NCBI GenBank assembly: GCA_009760855.2
Contig: WPIO01000004.1
Location: 1,621,001 to 1,685,000 of the forward strand
DNA from: Cristatella mucedo
Taxonomy: Eukaryota; Bryozoa; Phylactolaemata; Cristatellidae
Direction: 5' to 3'
Length of the DNA stretch: 64,000 bases
Shown here: one piece after another, positions 22,781 to 33,910 of the stretch
Numbering within the stretch: position 1 is the first letter of the stretch
Layout of the letters: each line of letters begins with the position of its first letter
Position numbers and translations under genes: made by a program
The notes under the pieces: generated by a model
Told to the model about the DNA's origin: nothing
Seen by the model: the letters and a program-made list of their open reading frames with translations, nothing else
Databases searched by the model: none

Positions 22781-23516
22781 CAATAATTATAATAATGTAC
22801 TCGATAAAGCGCCCTCAGAGAACTTAATCTCTTTCTAGGTGCTTTAAATTTGCTGCAAAGGGAAATGCAATTAAATGGTAAGTAAAATCATGCTTGAAAA
22901 ACAAACAAAATGAATAACATGGTTAGGGGTGATATGCACAGGGTCAGCATGCAAATGCGGTTAGTGGCAGCATGCACAGTGTCAGCACGCATAAGCACGT
23001 GAAGGACGAATCACAGGGACCCACTAAATGCTGTCCTAAATAGGTGTGTTTTTAGGTTCCTTTTAAATATGGTCAGGTCAGGGGATGTTCTGACGCAGGT
23101 CGGGAGGGAGTTCCAGGCTTTGGGAGCATACGAACTAAATGCACGGTCTCCAAAGGATTTTAGGTTTGTACGAGGTATTTCTAGACTGTTGGATTCCAAA
23201 AAGCGGATGCTACGATGCTTGGCCTGATGGGGGAGTATATCAGAGATAGGCTGGAGCCATAGAATGAAGGAACCTAAAAGTGAGCGACAAAACCTTGAAG
23301 TCAATCCGTTGCTTGACTGGTAGCCAGTGCAGGTCGGCGAGAAGCGGAGTAATGTGGCAATTGCGACGCTCACGACAGACAAGCCTAGCTGCAGAGTTTT
23401 GCATCAGCTGCAATCGCCTGATCGCTGACATGCTGGTAGGCCAGTAAGCAGTGGGTTGCAGAAGTCGAGACGAGATGTCACGAATGCATGGACCAACCTA
23501 GACGTGGTATCCTTAA
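22781..23516 (-). mobile_element. LINE-A copy, 5'-truncated, minus strand
   Basis: Reverse complement of the LINE-A 3' end: AATAATG tail, hairpin, 3' UTR, then the C-terminal codons (NSLEIPRTNLKSFGDRAFSS readable). One small internal deletion shifts the frame near 23,230. It ends at the same internal point as the 21.9 kb copy, near the LDKDTTSKL codons. Confidence 0.92.
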
Positions 23517-23740
23517 CTGAGGAAACCAAGTAAAACTAAGTAAAACTGATGTCGATTAATGATAAGCTGTTTTTTGTCTGCAGAATCGATAAAGTTTGTT
23601 ACGCTTTAGTTTAATCCAATATATCTCAGTCAGTTACTCAAAAAGCTACATAGACTGTGTGGGAATAACAAAGTAGAGATTTCTATAGCGATTACTCAAA
23701 GCCTAAGCGGCTTTCGGCACGCATTCCGCAGCCAGCAGAC

Positions 23741-23854
23741 TGATATTACTCACCATTCAATTGCATTTCCCTTTGCAGCAAATGTAAAGCGCCTAGAGAG
23801 AGAGATTGAGTTCTCTGAGGGCGCTTTATCAAGTGCATTATTATAATTGTCATT
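23741..23854 (+). mobile_element. LINE-A 3' tail nested in LINE-B
   Basis: 114 bp comprising the end of the LINE-A 3' UTR, the hairpin and the terminal repeat. It interrupts LINE-B between CAGCAGACT and CATCTCAAGCG, contiguous in the 55.9 kb LINE-B copy. Confidence 0.88.
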
Positions 23855-24896
23855 ACATCTCAAGCGATAAAGAGAAAATGAGAAGTAGAGCTGAGTAAGG
23901 AGGACGGTAGAGGTAGCGACTAGCATGGGAGTTGCAGCTCAGCAAGTCTGGAAAGGCTATGATATATATAAAATAGGCAGCAGGAAAGCCGGTGTCATTG
24001 CCTATGAATTATGGAAGTAATATGCTACAGAGTGTAGAATCTTCGCGGCAAACGCTTCTATTGAATACGGTCTTTAAGCGAAAGAATTGAGCGCCTAATT
24101 TGTTTTCTACGGAGGACATGAGGACACAAGCAGGTTGAAACTGGTGAAGCAGTTCAGCTAGATATAAAAAAGCCAGGCCGGCGCGGGCTCTGTAGTTGAC
24201 CGTAAAAACTTGATTCTGTATAAGCTTATATAACCGGAAACCATCCAAGCTCCTTCAGCAAAGAAGACAAACGGCCAAACCTCTGGGATTTGTTAACCAG
24301 CTTTGCAGCCACATTAATCACCTTTTGCAGTGACCTTGTGGCTTTCTTTAGCCCAGTCAAACTGAAGTTGCAAGAATATACCGAGACAGATCCAGGAATT
24401 AAGTTAAATTTTTGGAAGCCACTGTGGTAGACAGTCTTTTATCTTCGATAGAGAACTAGAGCTATGGCTAGCTTAGGAAATTACAATTTCAAAATATAAC
24501 CAGTTTTCAAAGACGATACCTAAACTCCGTGTTCAAGACCCGATACATGCTTGGGGTGTCGTACGAGTAGCAGTTTTATCGTTGTTTAGTTTAAAGACAT
24601 TCAGATTTCAGCGGTTGAAGCGAAAAACTATATAGCTGAGTATCGTTAGCGTAAACAGATTAGCCAATTTCACTGGCCTGAATAGTTTCCCCCAGACTTA
24701 GAGTATAAATGGAAAACAGCAAAGGAACGAGGGCGGAACCTCGTGGGACTCTACAGGTGACTGGTCTAATGGATGAGACCTAACTATAACACGACATGAA
24801 ATGAACAATACCGGAAAAAGACAAGTTGAACCACGCAAGTGCCACCTCTGCCAGACCGAACGACGCTGTTATCAATCGTTCAAGGACGATATCGTG

Positions 24897-25089
24897 ATAA
24901 ATAAAAAAATAAATTAATGATAGCTGATTTAGCAGCCTCTTTTTGTATAGCGACAGAAGAACCATCATGGCTATCATTACCGCTTGCAGTGGCGATAAAG
25001 GATTGCCCACCGCAGGATTCGAACCCACGACCTCGTGGCCGAGATCGTGAAAAGCAACCGCCTTAACTAGTGAGCCATTACGGCTCACC
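24897..25089 (-). mobile_element. SINE2 copy nested in LINE-B reverse transcriptase
   Basis: On the minus strand: GTAATGGCTCACTAGTTAAG (A-box region of tRNA-Ser/Leu type), a variable-arm-like stem, B-box GGTTCGAATCC, the core CACTGCAAGCGG, AAAGAGGCTGCTAAATCAGC and an AT-rich end. This is the best-preserved SINE2 in the window. Confidence 0.88.
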
Positions 25090-25439
25090 GATCAGCAGTG
25101 TCGAAAGCAGATGATAGATCCAGCAGCACTAGGGCAGTTGCATTCCCCTCATTGTGCTTATGATGTCAGTGACTACTCGGACGAGATGAGTTTAAGGGAA
25201 GTTGTGCAGCTTGAATCCAGACTGAAATTTTTCTAAAAATGTATCAAGGATGCCCGAAATGCACGCTTCAAGGGAAGTGAGAAATAAATTTCGACCGCTC
25301 CAAGGCAGAGAGGAATTAATAGAATACTGAAATAAATCATAGATTCACTATTAAATTAGCAATAGGTAGATTTTAAATAGCTTAAAACAGCTGACCAAGC
25401 ATACATCCCAAGTACCCAGTTCTTAAGAGGCTCCTGCGA

Positions 25440-26165
25440 TGACTCCTGTCAGTTGACATCCGGAGCTCAGAAGTCTCCACTTAGATACGGGTACAAACTT
25501 AGCTCTGCAGCGATAGCCAGCGATGCCCAGATGACATCCTCTGAGTTCAGAAGTCTCCACTTAGATACGGGTACAAACTTAGCTCTGCAGCGATAGCCAG
25601 CGATGCCCAGATGACATCCTCTGAGCTCAGAAGTCTCCACTTAGATACGGGTACAAACTTAGCTCTGCAGCGATAGCCAGCGATGCCCAGATGAGTTGAA
25701 AAGTGCTCATGAAAGACTCGGTGATCAATAATATCAACTGCTGACGAAAGATCCTACAAAAAAGAAGAGAGATTCTAAGTAAGTCTGCTTTGCCGAGGTA
25801 GTTCTGAAGCAAGAGTTTAGTTATTCAAGTGCGACTGGTTTAAGGGACTTTGGCAGGAATGATAATATAGAGACGAGCCCAAGTTGCATGTGTTATCATC
25901 GTATATTGTACCATTCTTAATGAGTTTGCTACCTAGAGGCTCTTAAAAGATACAGTGATAGGACCTAAGGCCTTGTAAATATATTTTGTGCCATTTATTA
26001 GAAGCAGCAGAAAACTCAGATACAAATACTTTAAATAAAAAAATATATATAGATACACGCAACTCAAAAGAGGAGTAGGTACAGAATCTGAAGAACTAGC
26101 AGTCTGATTAGACTGAAGGATGAACTTCGAGATGAGGTCAAATCGTGGCAGCTTTGACGGCAAAA
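25440..26165 (-). mobile_element. LINE-A copy with internal tandem amplification
   Basis: Minus-strand LINE-A from the linker (PSKLPRFDLISKFILQSNQ at about 26,160-26,100) to the reverse-transcriptase palm (DLSSAVDIIDHRVFHEHF, then HLGIAGYRCR, at about 25,770-25,690). The downstream part is a threefold 80-bp repeat. Decayed. Confidence 0.75.
25455..25692. repeat. 80-bp unit repeated three times
   Basis: Units start at 25,455, 25,533 and 25,613. The second and third are 80 bp and identical apart from C/T in GAG(C/T)TCAG; the first is 2 bp shorter. The unit lies in the LINE-A region just after the DTIDH motif. Confidence 0.97.
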
Positions 26166-26284
26166 CTGATCACGGGGAGTGATGTGACGACGCAACGTGA
26201 ATAGTGAGAAAGAACAGTCGAGTGGAAAGGTTACTGAGGCTGCAGAGTCTAGTGGAGATGCTGTGGTTGGGATAACGACAGCAA

Positions 26285-27350
26285 TGATAATAATACATTT
26301 GTACAGAGCCCTTAGAAAAATTAATCTCTTTCTAGGCATCTTACAGATGCTGTAAAGGAGGCATGATAAAATGGATAGTGGTAACATGTAAAATGTCAAC
26401 AAACACAACATTTTTGGAGGGTTGGGTGCATAGGGTCAACACGTAAACGCTGTTAGTGGCATCACGCACAGTGTCAGCAAGCATAAACACTCAAAATACA
26501 CATCACAAGTACGCACTAAATGCTGTGATAATAAAGTACATTTTTAGCTTCTTTTTAATGTCGTTCAGTCAGGGGATATCGTGGCCTTTGTCGGAAATGA
26601 CTTCCAAGCTTTGGTAAAATGCAAATTAAAGATACGGTCTCCAAAGGATTGAGGTTCGTTGGCATAGTTAAACGGTTTGATTCAAAATAGCAGGTGGTAC
26701 GACGCCTACCCTGATGGGGAAGTGGTTCTGATAAGGAGGCTGGAGCCAGAGAATGAAGGGACCTAGACGCGAATGAAAAAACATGTAATCCGATGCATTG
26801 CTTAACTGCGAATCAGTGCAGATCGGCTAGAAGTATGGCGTGGAAACTGCGACACCTACGACAGACAATCCTAGAAGCTGGAGAGTCTTGCACCACTCTA
26901 AGTGCCTAAATGCATGGGCCAAAAGATCGGTAAGCACTGAGTTACTTAACTCAAAACAGTAGGTCACAAATGCATGGACCGATTTAGGTGTAGTATCACC
27001 TGTAATTTTATGTAGCTGGTGGTAGGCAGACTTGACTGTGGAACCGAAGTATTTGTCGCATGAAAGGTCACTTTGAAGCAGGACACCTAGATCACTTTGA
27101 AGCAGGTCAACTAGATTTCATACAGATGCAAAAAAAGGATATACTGACCGATCTGATTTATTTTGTGCTTACAATCCCCAACGTTTGAGTCACACTTGGT
27201 TTTCCCACTACTACTATGTTAGTTTTATCATCATTCAATGCGATTTTTCTGCCATCCGTGTGAGGATGGCAGCACTACATGGAGCTTGAGGGAGTTGAGA
27301 GAATTGAATGCTAGAGGGCTGTGGGGATCAAAGCAAAGGGGAATCTGAAC
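26285..27350 (-). mobile_element. LINE-A copy, old, 5'-truncated
   Basis: Reverse complement of the LINE-A 3' half, from an ATT-type tail at 26,285 to the KLNDDKT and SLNSLAAC regions near 27,230-27,340. Extensive indels and a small internal duplication around 26,930-27,120. A worn second tail-like piece lies at about 27,425-27,490. Confidence 0.8.
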
Positions 27351-27624
27351 AACAGTCATAGATCCTAATAAAAATAAACTTAATATAAAAGATTGAAAAT
27401 CTTAATTTTAAAAATAGCAACAACAGTATTAATACAACATTAGTTAGTGCTCTCAGAGGAAATCTGTTTTTAAGGACGTAACATATGCTGTGTGGACTCG
27501 CTGTTTTTACCACGTCACAAAGCAGCTGCAGAAGCATCATGCTAGATCGACAAAAAAGCTCACACAGTACGATAATGAACCGGAAGCGGCTAAGAAGATG
27601 GTTGATGGTTTGCGTACGTTTCAT

Positions 27625-30575
27625 AATATTATTGTTATTATTAATAAATTTGATATAAAGCCCCTAGAGAAATTAATCTCTCTCTAGACACTTTAAATTT
27701 GGTACAAGCTAACACGATCGAATGGTTAATGGTAGCAAGCTCAATAAACGACGAGGGTAATATGTTCATGGAGGATAATCACAAGGTCAGCATGCAACTA
27801 TGGTTAGTGGCAGTATGCACCCTGTCAGCACGTATAATCCCATAAAAGTAAAACCTCTAAGAACCACTAAATGCTTTGATAAATTGGTGCGTTTTTAGTT
27901 TCTTTTCACATGTCGTCAAGTCAGAAGATGCCGCGACACAAGTGGGGAGTGAGTTCTAAGCTTTGTGAGCCTACGAATTAAAGGTACGGTCTCCAAAGAA
28001 TTTGAGGCTTTTACAAGGTTTAGGTTAACAATTGGATTTCGAAAAGCGGGTGATACGATGCTTGGCTTGGTGGGGGAGTTGTTCTGATTGGTAGGCTGGA
28101 CATGAATAATGAAGGGACCTAAAAGTGAGTGACAAAACCTTGAAGCCAATCCGTTGCTTGAATGGTAGTGGTGTGATGTGACAACTGCGATGCTCAACAC
28201 AGACAAGCCTGGCTTTTGAGTTTTGCACAAGCTATAAGCCCCTGATTGCACAGGCTGATTGACCAGCAAGCAGGGAATTACAGAAGTCAAGACGGGAAGT
28301 CACAAACGTATGGAACAATTTATAGGTGGTATCCCTGTTTAAACAAACCCGAAATTTTAAATTATGTAGCTGAAAGTAGGCTGGAGATATGCTGGTAGAG
28401 CCAATTTCGACCGCTAGCCTTTCTAATTTCTGAATTATAATTGTTTTGCCCATAACTAGCAAGTTGGTTTTAATCGTCATTCAATTAAGGAAAGTTTGCT
28501 GCCATCCACGTGCCGATGTCATCAATGCATGCTGCAAGGGAGTTGAGAGACTTTGATGTGCTGGAGCGCTGAGAGGGATGAAAGCAAAGGTGCGACTGAG
28601 TGTCATTTGCATGAAGTGACAGTCTAGATTGTGCCTGGCAGTTGCATCGGCAAGAGGTAGAGAAAACCATGACACGAACGAAACCAAGCACTGGTGCCTA
28701 AAGCACCCCATTTTTTAAGTGTTTCCTCGGATAATCTTTGTACATTCACATCAAGACTCTGGAGTTTCCCCTGAGAAAGTACCTGAACTATTGAAATTCA
28801 GTGACAGTGAAGGCCAGACGAGATGAGAGGCGCTCAAGAAGGACTTGGCGATCGATAGTATCAATAGCTGCAAAAAAGATTGAGCAAAACTAGCCGGGAT
28901 ACTCTAACTACTTCTGCATTCCTAAGTTGTTCGTTATACACCCGAAGCAATGCTAACTCTGTGGAGTTATTTTTTCTAAAACCCGACTGGAACTTACTAA
29001 AAAGGTTTGAACTTTCAATATAGGAGTTAGTTGAACTGGTCTGCTACGACTCGTTCCAGTATCTTTGATAGGAACGGCAAAAGGGGGAGATTGAGCGGAA
29101 GTCGTTCACGTTCTCTTGGTCTAGTGTTGCTCTCTTGAATAGTGGCCTGAATACAGCTTTTTGAAAGGTGCTGGGACATCGCTATCGGGGTTAATGATGA
29201 CGTATTAATGATGCTAGTGTTGCATAGCAGCAGCAGCAGCAGATCAATCCGTCGTTGAAGCAGGACAGTACGAATAGGGTCCAGAGAACTAGTTTTCATC
29301 TTTGACTTGGGTGTGAACTTCATGACAAGGTCACGAGTGACCTCTTTGAATGTAGACGTTGAGGTGCTGCATGGAATCTAGAGACACGATTCTAAGGGTA
29401 AATGCTGCCTTCTTAGGAATGGACTCCCGATCTTCTCTATCTTGTTGATAAAGAAGCTAGAGAAGCGATAAACTAGATCACCACAGGGATCACTAGGTAT
29501 GGAGCTAGCCTGGGAGCGGATAAGGAGATTGTCGATCTTTAGCATTAGCAGTTTGGATTGTGCATCTGTGATTCAACGATATTTTATAGAAGCTAGACTT
29601 TTCCTTTGTTAGGATCGATTGGTACGATCTACAGTAATCATCATCAGCTTGTCGCTGGACAGTCAGTCCAGATCTTTTGTAGGCTTTTTCAAGCTTTCGC
29701 CTAGTAGACCTGACCAGCTTTATGTTTGTGGTAAACCATAGGCCGTCTGTGCGGGGGCGCGTAGTGCGCTTAGTCTCTGCAAATTCGCCGAGAATTTCGC
29801 TTATAATCTTGTCGTAGCAATCCAAAAATGCTGACAGGTGGCATGGAGATTGAGCAGTAGAGGCGAAGCAGACATTCTTGCAGGGACAGCATCGATGTCA
29901 ATGGTCTTGCGGTTTCGCGAATCACATTGGATTTTGGATGAAGAGAAGGAGAGCACACATTGTTGACTGAATTAGAGCTGCATGTGGTCACATATGCCGA
30001 ATTTGGAAATGATTGGGGGTGAAAAAGTGCAGTTGTCTGAGGAAATGTGTTCGAGTGTGTGACGCTTGATCAGAGTAGGGCCATGCACATGAACCAAAAG
30101 AGACGATGTGTCAGTCAGGGCAGGAGATTCAGTGCTGAAGGCGTCAGATAAGCTATAAAAATGAATCCTGAAATCACCCATAGCGAGGAAGGGCATATTT
30201 ATTGCACAGAGAATTGAAATGACATCAAATAAATCTGAGACGAAGGTGGCCTTAGTATCTGGTGGGCGACAGACTGCTGCTACCATCGATAGCTTGATGC
30301 CAGGTGAAATCAATCCAGAACATTGATTCGAAAGGCTGCTTCGAGGAAAGTGCAAGCGTCTTGAGTTCCAAGTTCAAGCGTGTGATGCTAGTAACTCCAC
30401 CTCCAGTTTTGATCAGTCTAGAGGTGTGAAAGAAGGAGAAACCAGTCGGGGTTACGTCTTTAAATGTCGGGCAGTTTACCGATGAGTTTAAGCAAAGTTT
30501 CAGTCAAGGCGAGCAGATCGAGATTTTAATAAATAGATCGCTTATAACTAAGTTTCTTGCCCTTCATCCAAGCTT
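27625..30575 (-). mobile_element. LINE-A copy, nearly full length but decayed
   Basis: Minus-strand element of about 2.95 kb. Reading 5' to 3' on that strand: LLALTETL and GGGV of the endonuclease (about 30,540-30,380), VCRPP, MGDFRIHF (about 30,180), the RTTRPRTDGLWFTTNIKL linker (29.8 kb), the LLPFLSKILERVVADQ region (29.05 kb), the reverse transcriptase with a decayed LHANDT box (28.6 kb), and the C-terminal part, hairpin and (ATT)n end at 27,625. Dozens of stops and shifts. At the position where two other copies carry a TAA stop, this one has AGA. Confidence 0.9.
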
Positions 30576-31150
30576 CGTATCTACTATCTCTTGCAGTAAC
30601 TTGTAATGGTCTCTCTTAATCAATATACTTTAAATCATCGCTCCCTAAACCAAGCTTCAAAACAATATTCGCCAGTTGCAATGCCGGCCACTAAGAATCA
30701 CGTTTGAATTAGCGGCTGGGATTATAAGGGAGAATAATTTCATACATAGTATGATGCACTTCAAATCTGTATTAGCCCATTTCCAAAGGCAAACAACGGC
30801 TCTACTCTTTTCTACTGTACTATGACGGCTTTCCACTCCGAAGTGCCGAGTCCTCAATGCGATATATCTGTGCCAAGTCTACTCGAGCCACCTGCCGTTT
30901 TCAGGTGTGCGCATGGTTTAGATACGGCCACATGGGCAGCTGGCCTAAACTCATGGCTGCACACACTTCAAAAGTGTATCCCAGAATCTCTCGTTCTCTC
31001 TCTGTTCAATTTCTCTGTCTCAAACCATCTATCTATGCCTGCTGTTAGAGGAAAGCTTGGTAATCTTTTCGTTTCTAACTGCTTTCAATGGAGGTATGAT
31101 GTGAGAGATATTTGTGAGCTGTCTGCGCTGCTGCATCATGGGAAACCTAC
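30576..31150. other. Intron, 5' side; nothing recognised
   Basis: Between the LINE-A relic and the donor of L4-gene exon e. Plus-strand frames at 30,822-31,154 have no motif. Confidence 0.5.
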
Positions 31151-31291
31151 GTAGTATCGGTAGAGTGACGACGAGTAGCAAGTCGAAGACACGCCGGAAC
31201 AGTAGCAGCCCATGCATCCGTCCGGGTGGTTCGCTGACAAATCGAAGTAGCCGTACTTGCACTGGTCGCACAGATGTCCTTCCACAAAGCT
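31151..31291 (-). CDS. L4-gene exon e: laminin-EGF module
   Basis: 47 codons, phase 0 (acceptor TCTACGCAG, donor TAC/GTAGGT). It reads SFVEGHLCDQCKYGYFDLSA, then NHPDGCMGCYCSGVS and STCYSSSLYRYY. This is the second half of a laminin-EGF module followed by the CxCxGvsxxC lead-in which precedes an L4 domain in perlecan and in laminin alpha chains. It continues into exon f after the 13.5-kb intron. Confidence 0.88.
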
Positions 31292-31469
31292 CTGCGTAGA
31301 ACGCGGCAAGCGGTCAGCCGAAAGCATTTCCGAGAAAAAGAAGTAAGAGCGATAAGCTTAGAGAGCATAGCTCAGCTGAGAAAAGCGCAGTGCGCAGTGC
31401 TTAATCTGCTGACCTAGCAATTAACGGCCAATTTAAGAGGAGAGGGGCGCTGTGGCTTTGGGCACGCAC

Positions 31470-31687
31470 CTTGCAGACGCACGAGCAGTTACTGCCGACG
31501 CTCAGCGTTCCAGCGGCATTGCATGAACACTCGGTCTGGTCAGCCACCAGCTGTCTTCGCAGACGAGAGCTGCAGGAGAATAGGTCAGTCGAATCGCAAT
31601 GCTGCTTCCCAGGTTGCACGAGGACTTCAGTCGCCAGACGGCTAGACAGACGCTTCAATTCTGGTGTTGACTTTTCGCACGACATTC
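31470..31687 (-). CDS. L4-gene exon d: laminin-EGF region
   Basis: 218 bp (2 + 72 codons), acceptor CACATTCAG and donor AAG/GTGCGT. Entered in phase 1 from exon c, it completes GYEGMSC. A divergent spacer of about 40 residues follows, then a laminin-EGF module TECSCNAAGTLSVGSNCSC. An alternative acceptor (TCCTGCAG, 31,570-31,572) would drop the spacer but would not keep the phase, so the longer exon is preferred. The spacer has fewer cysteines than a normal module and may be a degenerate EGF repeat. Confidence 0.8.
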
Positions 31688-32036
31688 CTGAATGTGACGA
31701 ATGGTCAGGCAAGCTAGAATGGCGGACGTGACGTCATCAGAGGTTACAATGTAGTACGCTGAACTTTGAACTGTGGACTTGTGCGACCTATTTGAGCATT
31801 TTAAAGTAATAATTTGCATTTTAAGTGCAGATCATTTTTGGGCATCATCAGTAAAATACGCATTGAATTCTAAGTTTCACACCGAGTTAGTTTCTGAGAG
31901 TTTAAATTCAAACCTCTGGCCTCGGCCTCAGGAAAGCGTTGCGTTCCAATAAAACAATAGTTCCAATAAAAAAATATATGTGCCAAGCCATATCTAAGCA
32001 AAACAAGTCGTCAGGTGCTGACTCAACCAGCTTTAC

Positions 32037-32246
32037 CTTCGTATCCTGGTGGGCATTTGCAGATCTCGACTAGATTGGCGTAGCCGCCGAGTGTATGACT
32101 TTCTCGAGCCGTGTCAATTTGAATGCCAGCAAGTCTGGCAATCGTTTGCGAACCGTCGTACGTGGCTTTGACCAGAATTCGACTGACATTGAGTAGCACG
32201 CGCATCAGAAGTCCTCGCCGGGTTGAAACCGGAATGCGTCGCTCAC
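32037..32246 (-). CDS. L4-gene exon c: first laminin IV domain, C-terminal half
   Basis: 210 bp, phase 1 to phase 1 (acceptor GATCTTAG, donor GAAG/GTAAAG). It encodes RRGLLMRVLLNVSRILVKATY and ends NLVEICKCPPGYE, the L4 exit into a laminin-EGF half-module. This matches exon h in the second domain, showing the internal duplication usual for these proteins. Confidence 0.87.
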
Positions 32247-32609
32247 CTAAGATCGAACCAAGGCTGAGAAATTCCAAGAACCCGTATCTCACCACCAGAA
32301 GTGTAAATTAGGCTTTAAGCATACAGACTTTAAGTTCACGAGACCCATACAAGATAACATGCTATATTCTAGTTATGACGTGCCTCGAGTCGGTGTGAAA
32401 GCGTAGCGTTTGAATGTGGCTACCATGCTTGAGCTCATGTTTATTAGGTTGCCAGCTTATTGCATTGTACCTGCTGGTCTACTAAGTTACACTGCTAGTC
32501 ACCACTGCTGTGCCTGCAGCGGTAGCAAGTTTTGCCACTCATCGCCTGTACTGTTCTTGTGCTGTTATTCGTACCTGCGCTTCTACATAATGTTAGCCCT
32601 TCGATCTTT

Positions 32610-32775
32610 GCGCATGGTTAAGGCACCTCACTTTATGACCCTGACCGTTGGTTCGAGTTTTACGGAGGGGGGAGGTGTGGGCATTTCTTTATCGCCAAAT
32701 GCAGCTGATGGTAAAAGCCGTTAAGGCTCTTCTTTCCTTTACAAATGAGGCGGCTAAATCAGCTGACCATTTTAA
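32610..32775 (+). mobile_element. SINE2 copy in an intron
   Basis: Head GCATGGTTAAGGCACCTCAC, B-box-like TTGGTTCGAGTTTT, core with AGCTGATGGTAAAAGC, and 3' part GAGGCGGCTAAATCAGCTGACC. It lies antisense to the L4 gene between exons b and c. Confidence 0.75.
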
Positions 32776-32878
32776 TCTAGCTTTCCCAGTCTCTCGTGAC
32801 CAGCAGCTCTTTTCGGCAGTCAGTTCCGTGACCTGCCGACTGCTCGTCTAGGGTTTACCTAGCTGTGCTGGCACTCAC

Positions 32879-33107
32879 CCTGGGAATTACCGACAACATA
32901 GTTCAAAGGCAGGAACGGTACCGTGACCGTGGTCTCCTTGTCAGGTTGCACTGTTGCAGTGTCACTCACGGAATGCAGAACCTGGTCGTTGGAGCTTACT
33001 AGCAGCACGTTGGAGTCAAGATTCGGCCGTAGCTGGCGTTCGGTGCCTGGCGTGCCTTGTGTTTCATAGTAGACTCGGTAGCTCAGCATACCGCCATAGC
33101 TTTTCAG
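32879..33107 (-). CDS. L4-gene exon b: first laminin IV domain, middle
   Basis: 229 bp, phase 0 to phase 1 (acceptor TGTCTTGCAG, donor CAGG/GTGAGT). It starts LKSYGGMLSYRVYYETQG, the YGG strand of an L4 domain, continues through DSNVLLVSSNDQVLHSV, and ends with VTVPFLPLNYVVGNSQ, the VPF...W position of the family with Tyr replacing Trp. Confidence 0.9.
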
Positions 33108-33474
33108 CTGCAAGACATGCAATGCAGATTTACAGTGCGTTTCGCCGTCCCCGGACTCCTGCTCCACGATCGGATATCAGAGTTATCGAATAGGCAGCAA
33201 AGTGAAGTAAAACACAAACGACAAGCAGTGCTGGGACTAGGTACCGACTTAGGAGGACTTTGCTTGAAAATCTCCACACGGATGTCTACTAGGTGCGTGA
33301 AAGTAATTCTTTGCAGTTAGAAATCGAGACTAGAAACTCAGAGACTAGAAACATACTTATCCTTACAGGAAACTCATTATCTTCTCTCCGTCATCCCAGC
33401 TGCCATGTCACACATTTTCCTCGTCTCATTTAGCATTTGCATCATTTAATACAACACATTAAAACAACAATTCG

Positions 33475-33625
33475 CTTGTATAGCTCTGATAAACTAATCT
33501 CTATCCAGGTGCTTGACATACGCTAACGGGCTCGAGCCCAATACATCAGCCTTCAAATACATTGATCTCGACCTCGCTCGTAAAAGGCAAGCACCATTAT
33601 CAAATGACCAAACTATCTAGGCGCT
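33475..33625 (-). mobile_element. SINE1 copy in an intron
   Basis: Reverse-oriented: tail GTATAGCTCTGATAAACTAA, CAGGTGCTTGACATACGC, GGGCTCGAGCCC, and a head ending near GCACCATTATCAAATG. Diverged. Confidence 0.75.
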
Positions 33626-33910
33626 CGGCGCCAGACCATATCGGCTCCCGACCACGGCTCAACCATCGAGTCTTCTCCATCTCATTCATCTCATATTTAA
33701 ACGTAGATTCAGGTTAGACTCATAGTCACAAACTCTTCTCGTTGTCTCATAACGAAGTATCAAAAGCTCAAAGTCTACTAAAATAGCCAACCAAACCTGC
33801 CCCACATCTGTTCATACGGTATTTTTAAATAGTTTAGCCGTTGCTTAAGCCTCTATTCCCTGATCGCTTATACTCGATCATTCTAGTAATCACTTCTGGC
33901 TGACCTGTAC

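Larger units (their letters stand above)
23620..25300 (-). mobile_element. LINE-B copy, about 1.4 kb net, carrying two nested insertions
   Basis: Minus-strand LINE-B from its 3' end near 23,620 up into the reverse transcriptase. Readable motifs on the minus strand, 5' to 3': FQSGFKLHNFP, TALVLLDLSSAFDTADH (interrupted there by SINE2), VLERLITASFGLAEVALAWF, a decayed PRGSALVPLLFSIYTLSLGE, YANDT in place of YADDT, and C-terminal codons near 24,009-24,248. Many stops; a relic. Confidence 0.85.

Noticed and set aside
24950-25089. Possible tRNA-Ser/Leu gene on the minus strand
   Set aside because: The boxes are good, but the same sequence recurs with a common body and tail at 21.8, 32.6 and 49.5 kb, so it is SINE2.
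25440-25700. CRISPR-like direct repeats
   Set aside because: There are no spacers between the 80-bp units and the genome is eukaryotic. It is a plain tandem repeat in a LINE fragment.
31471-31731. Plus-strand 86-codon frame
   Set aside because: Reverse shadow of the laminin-EGF exon at 31,470-31,687.
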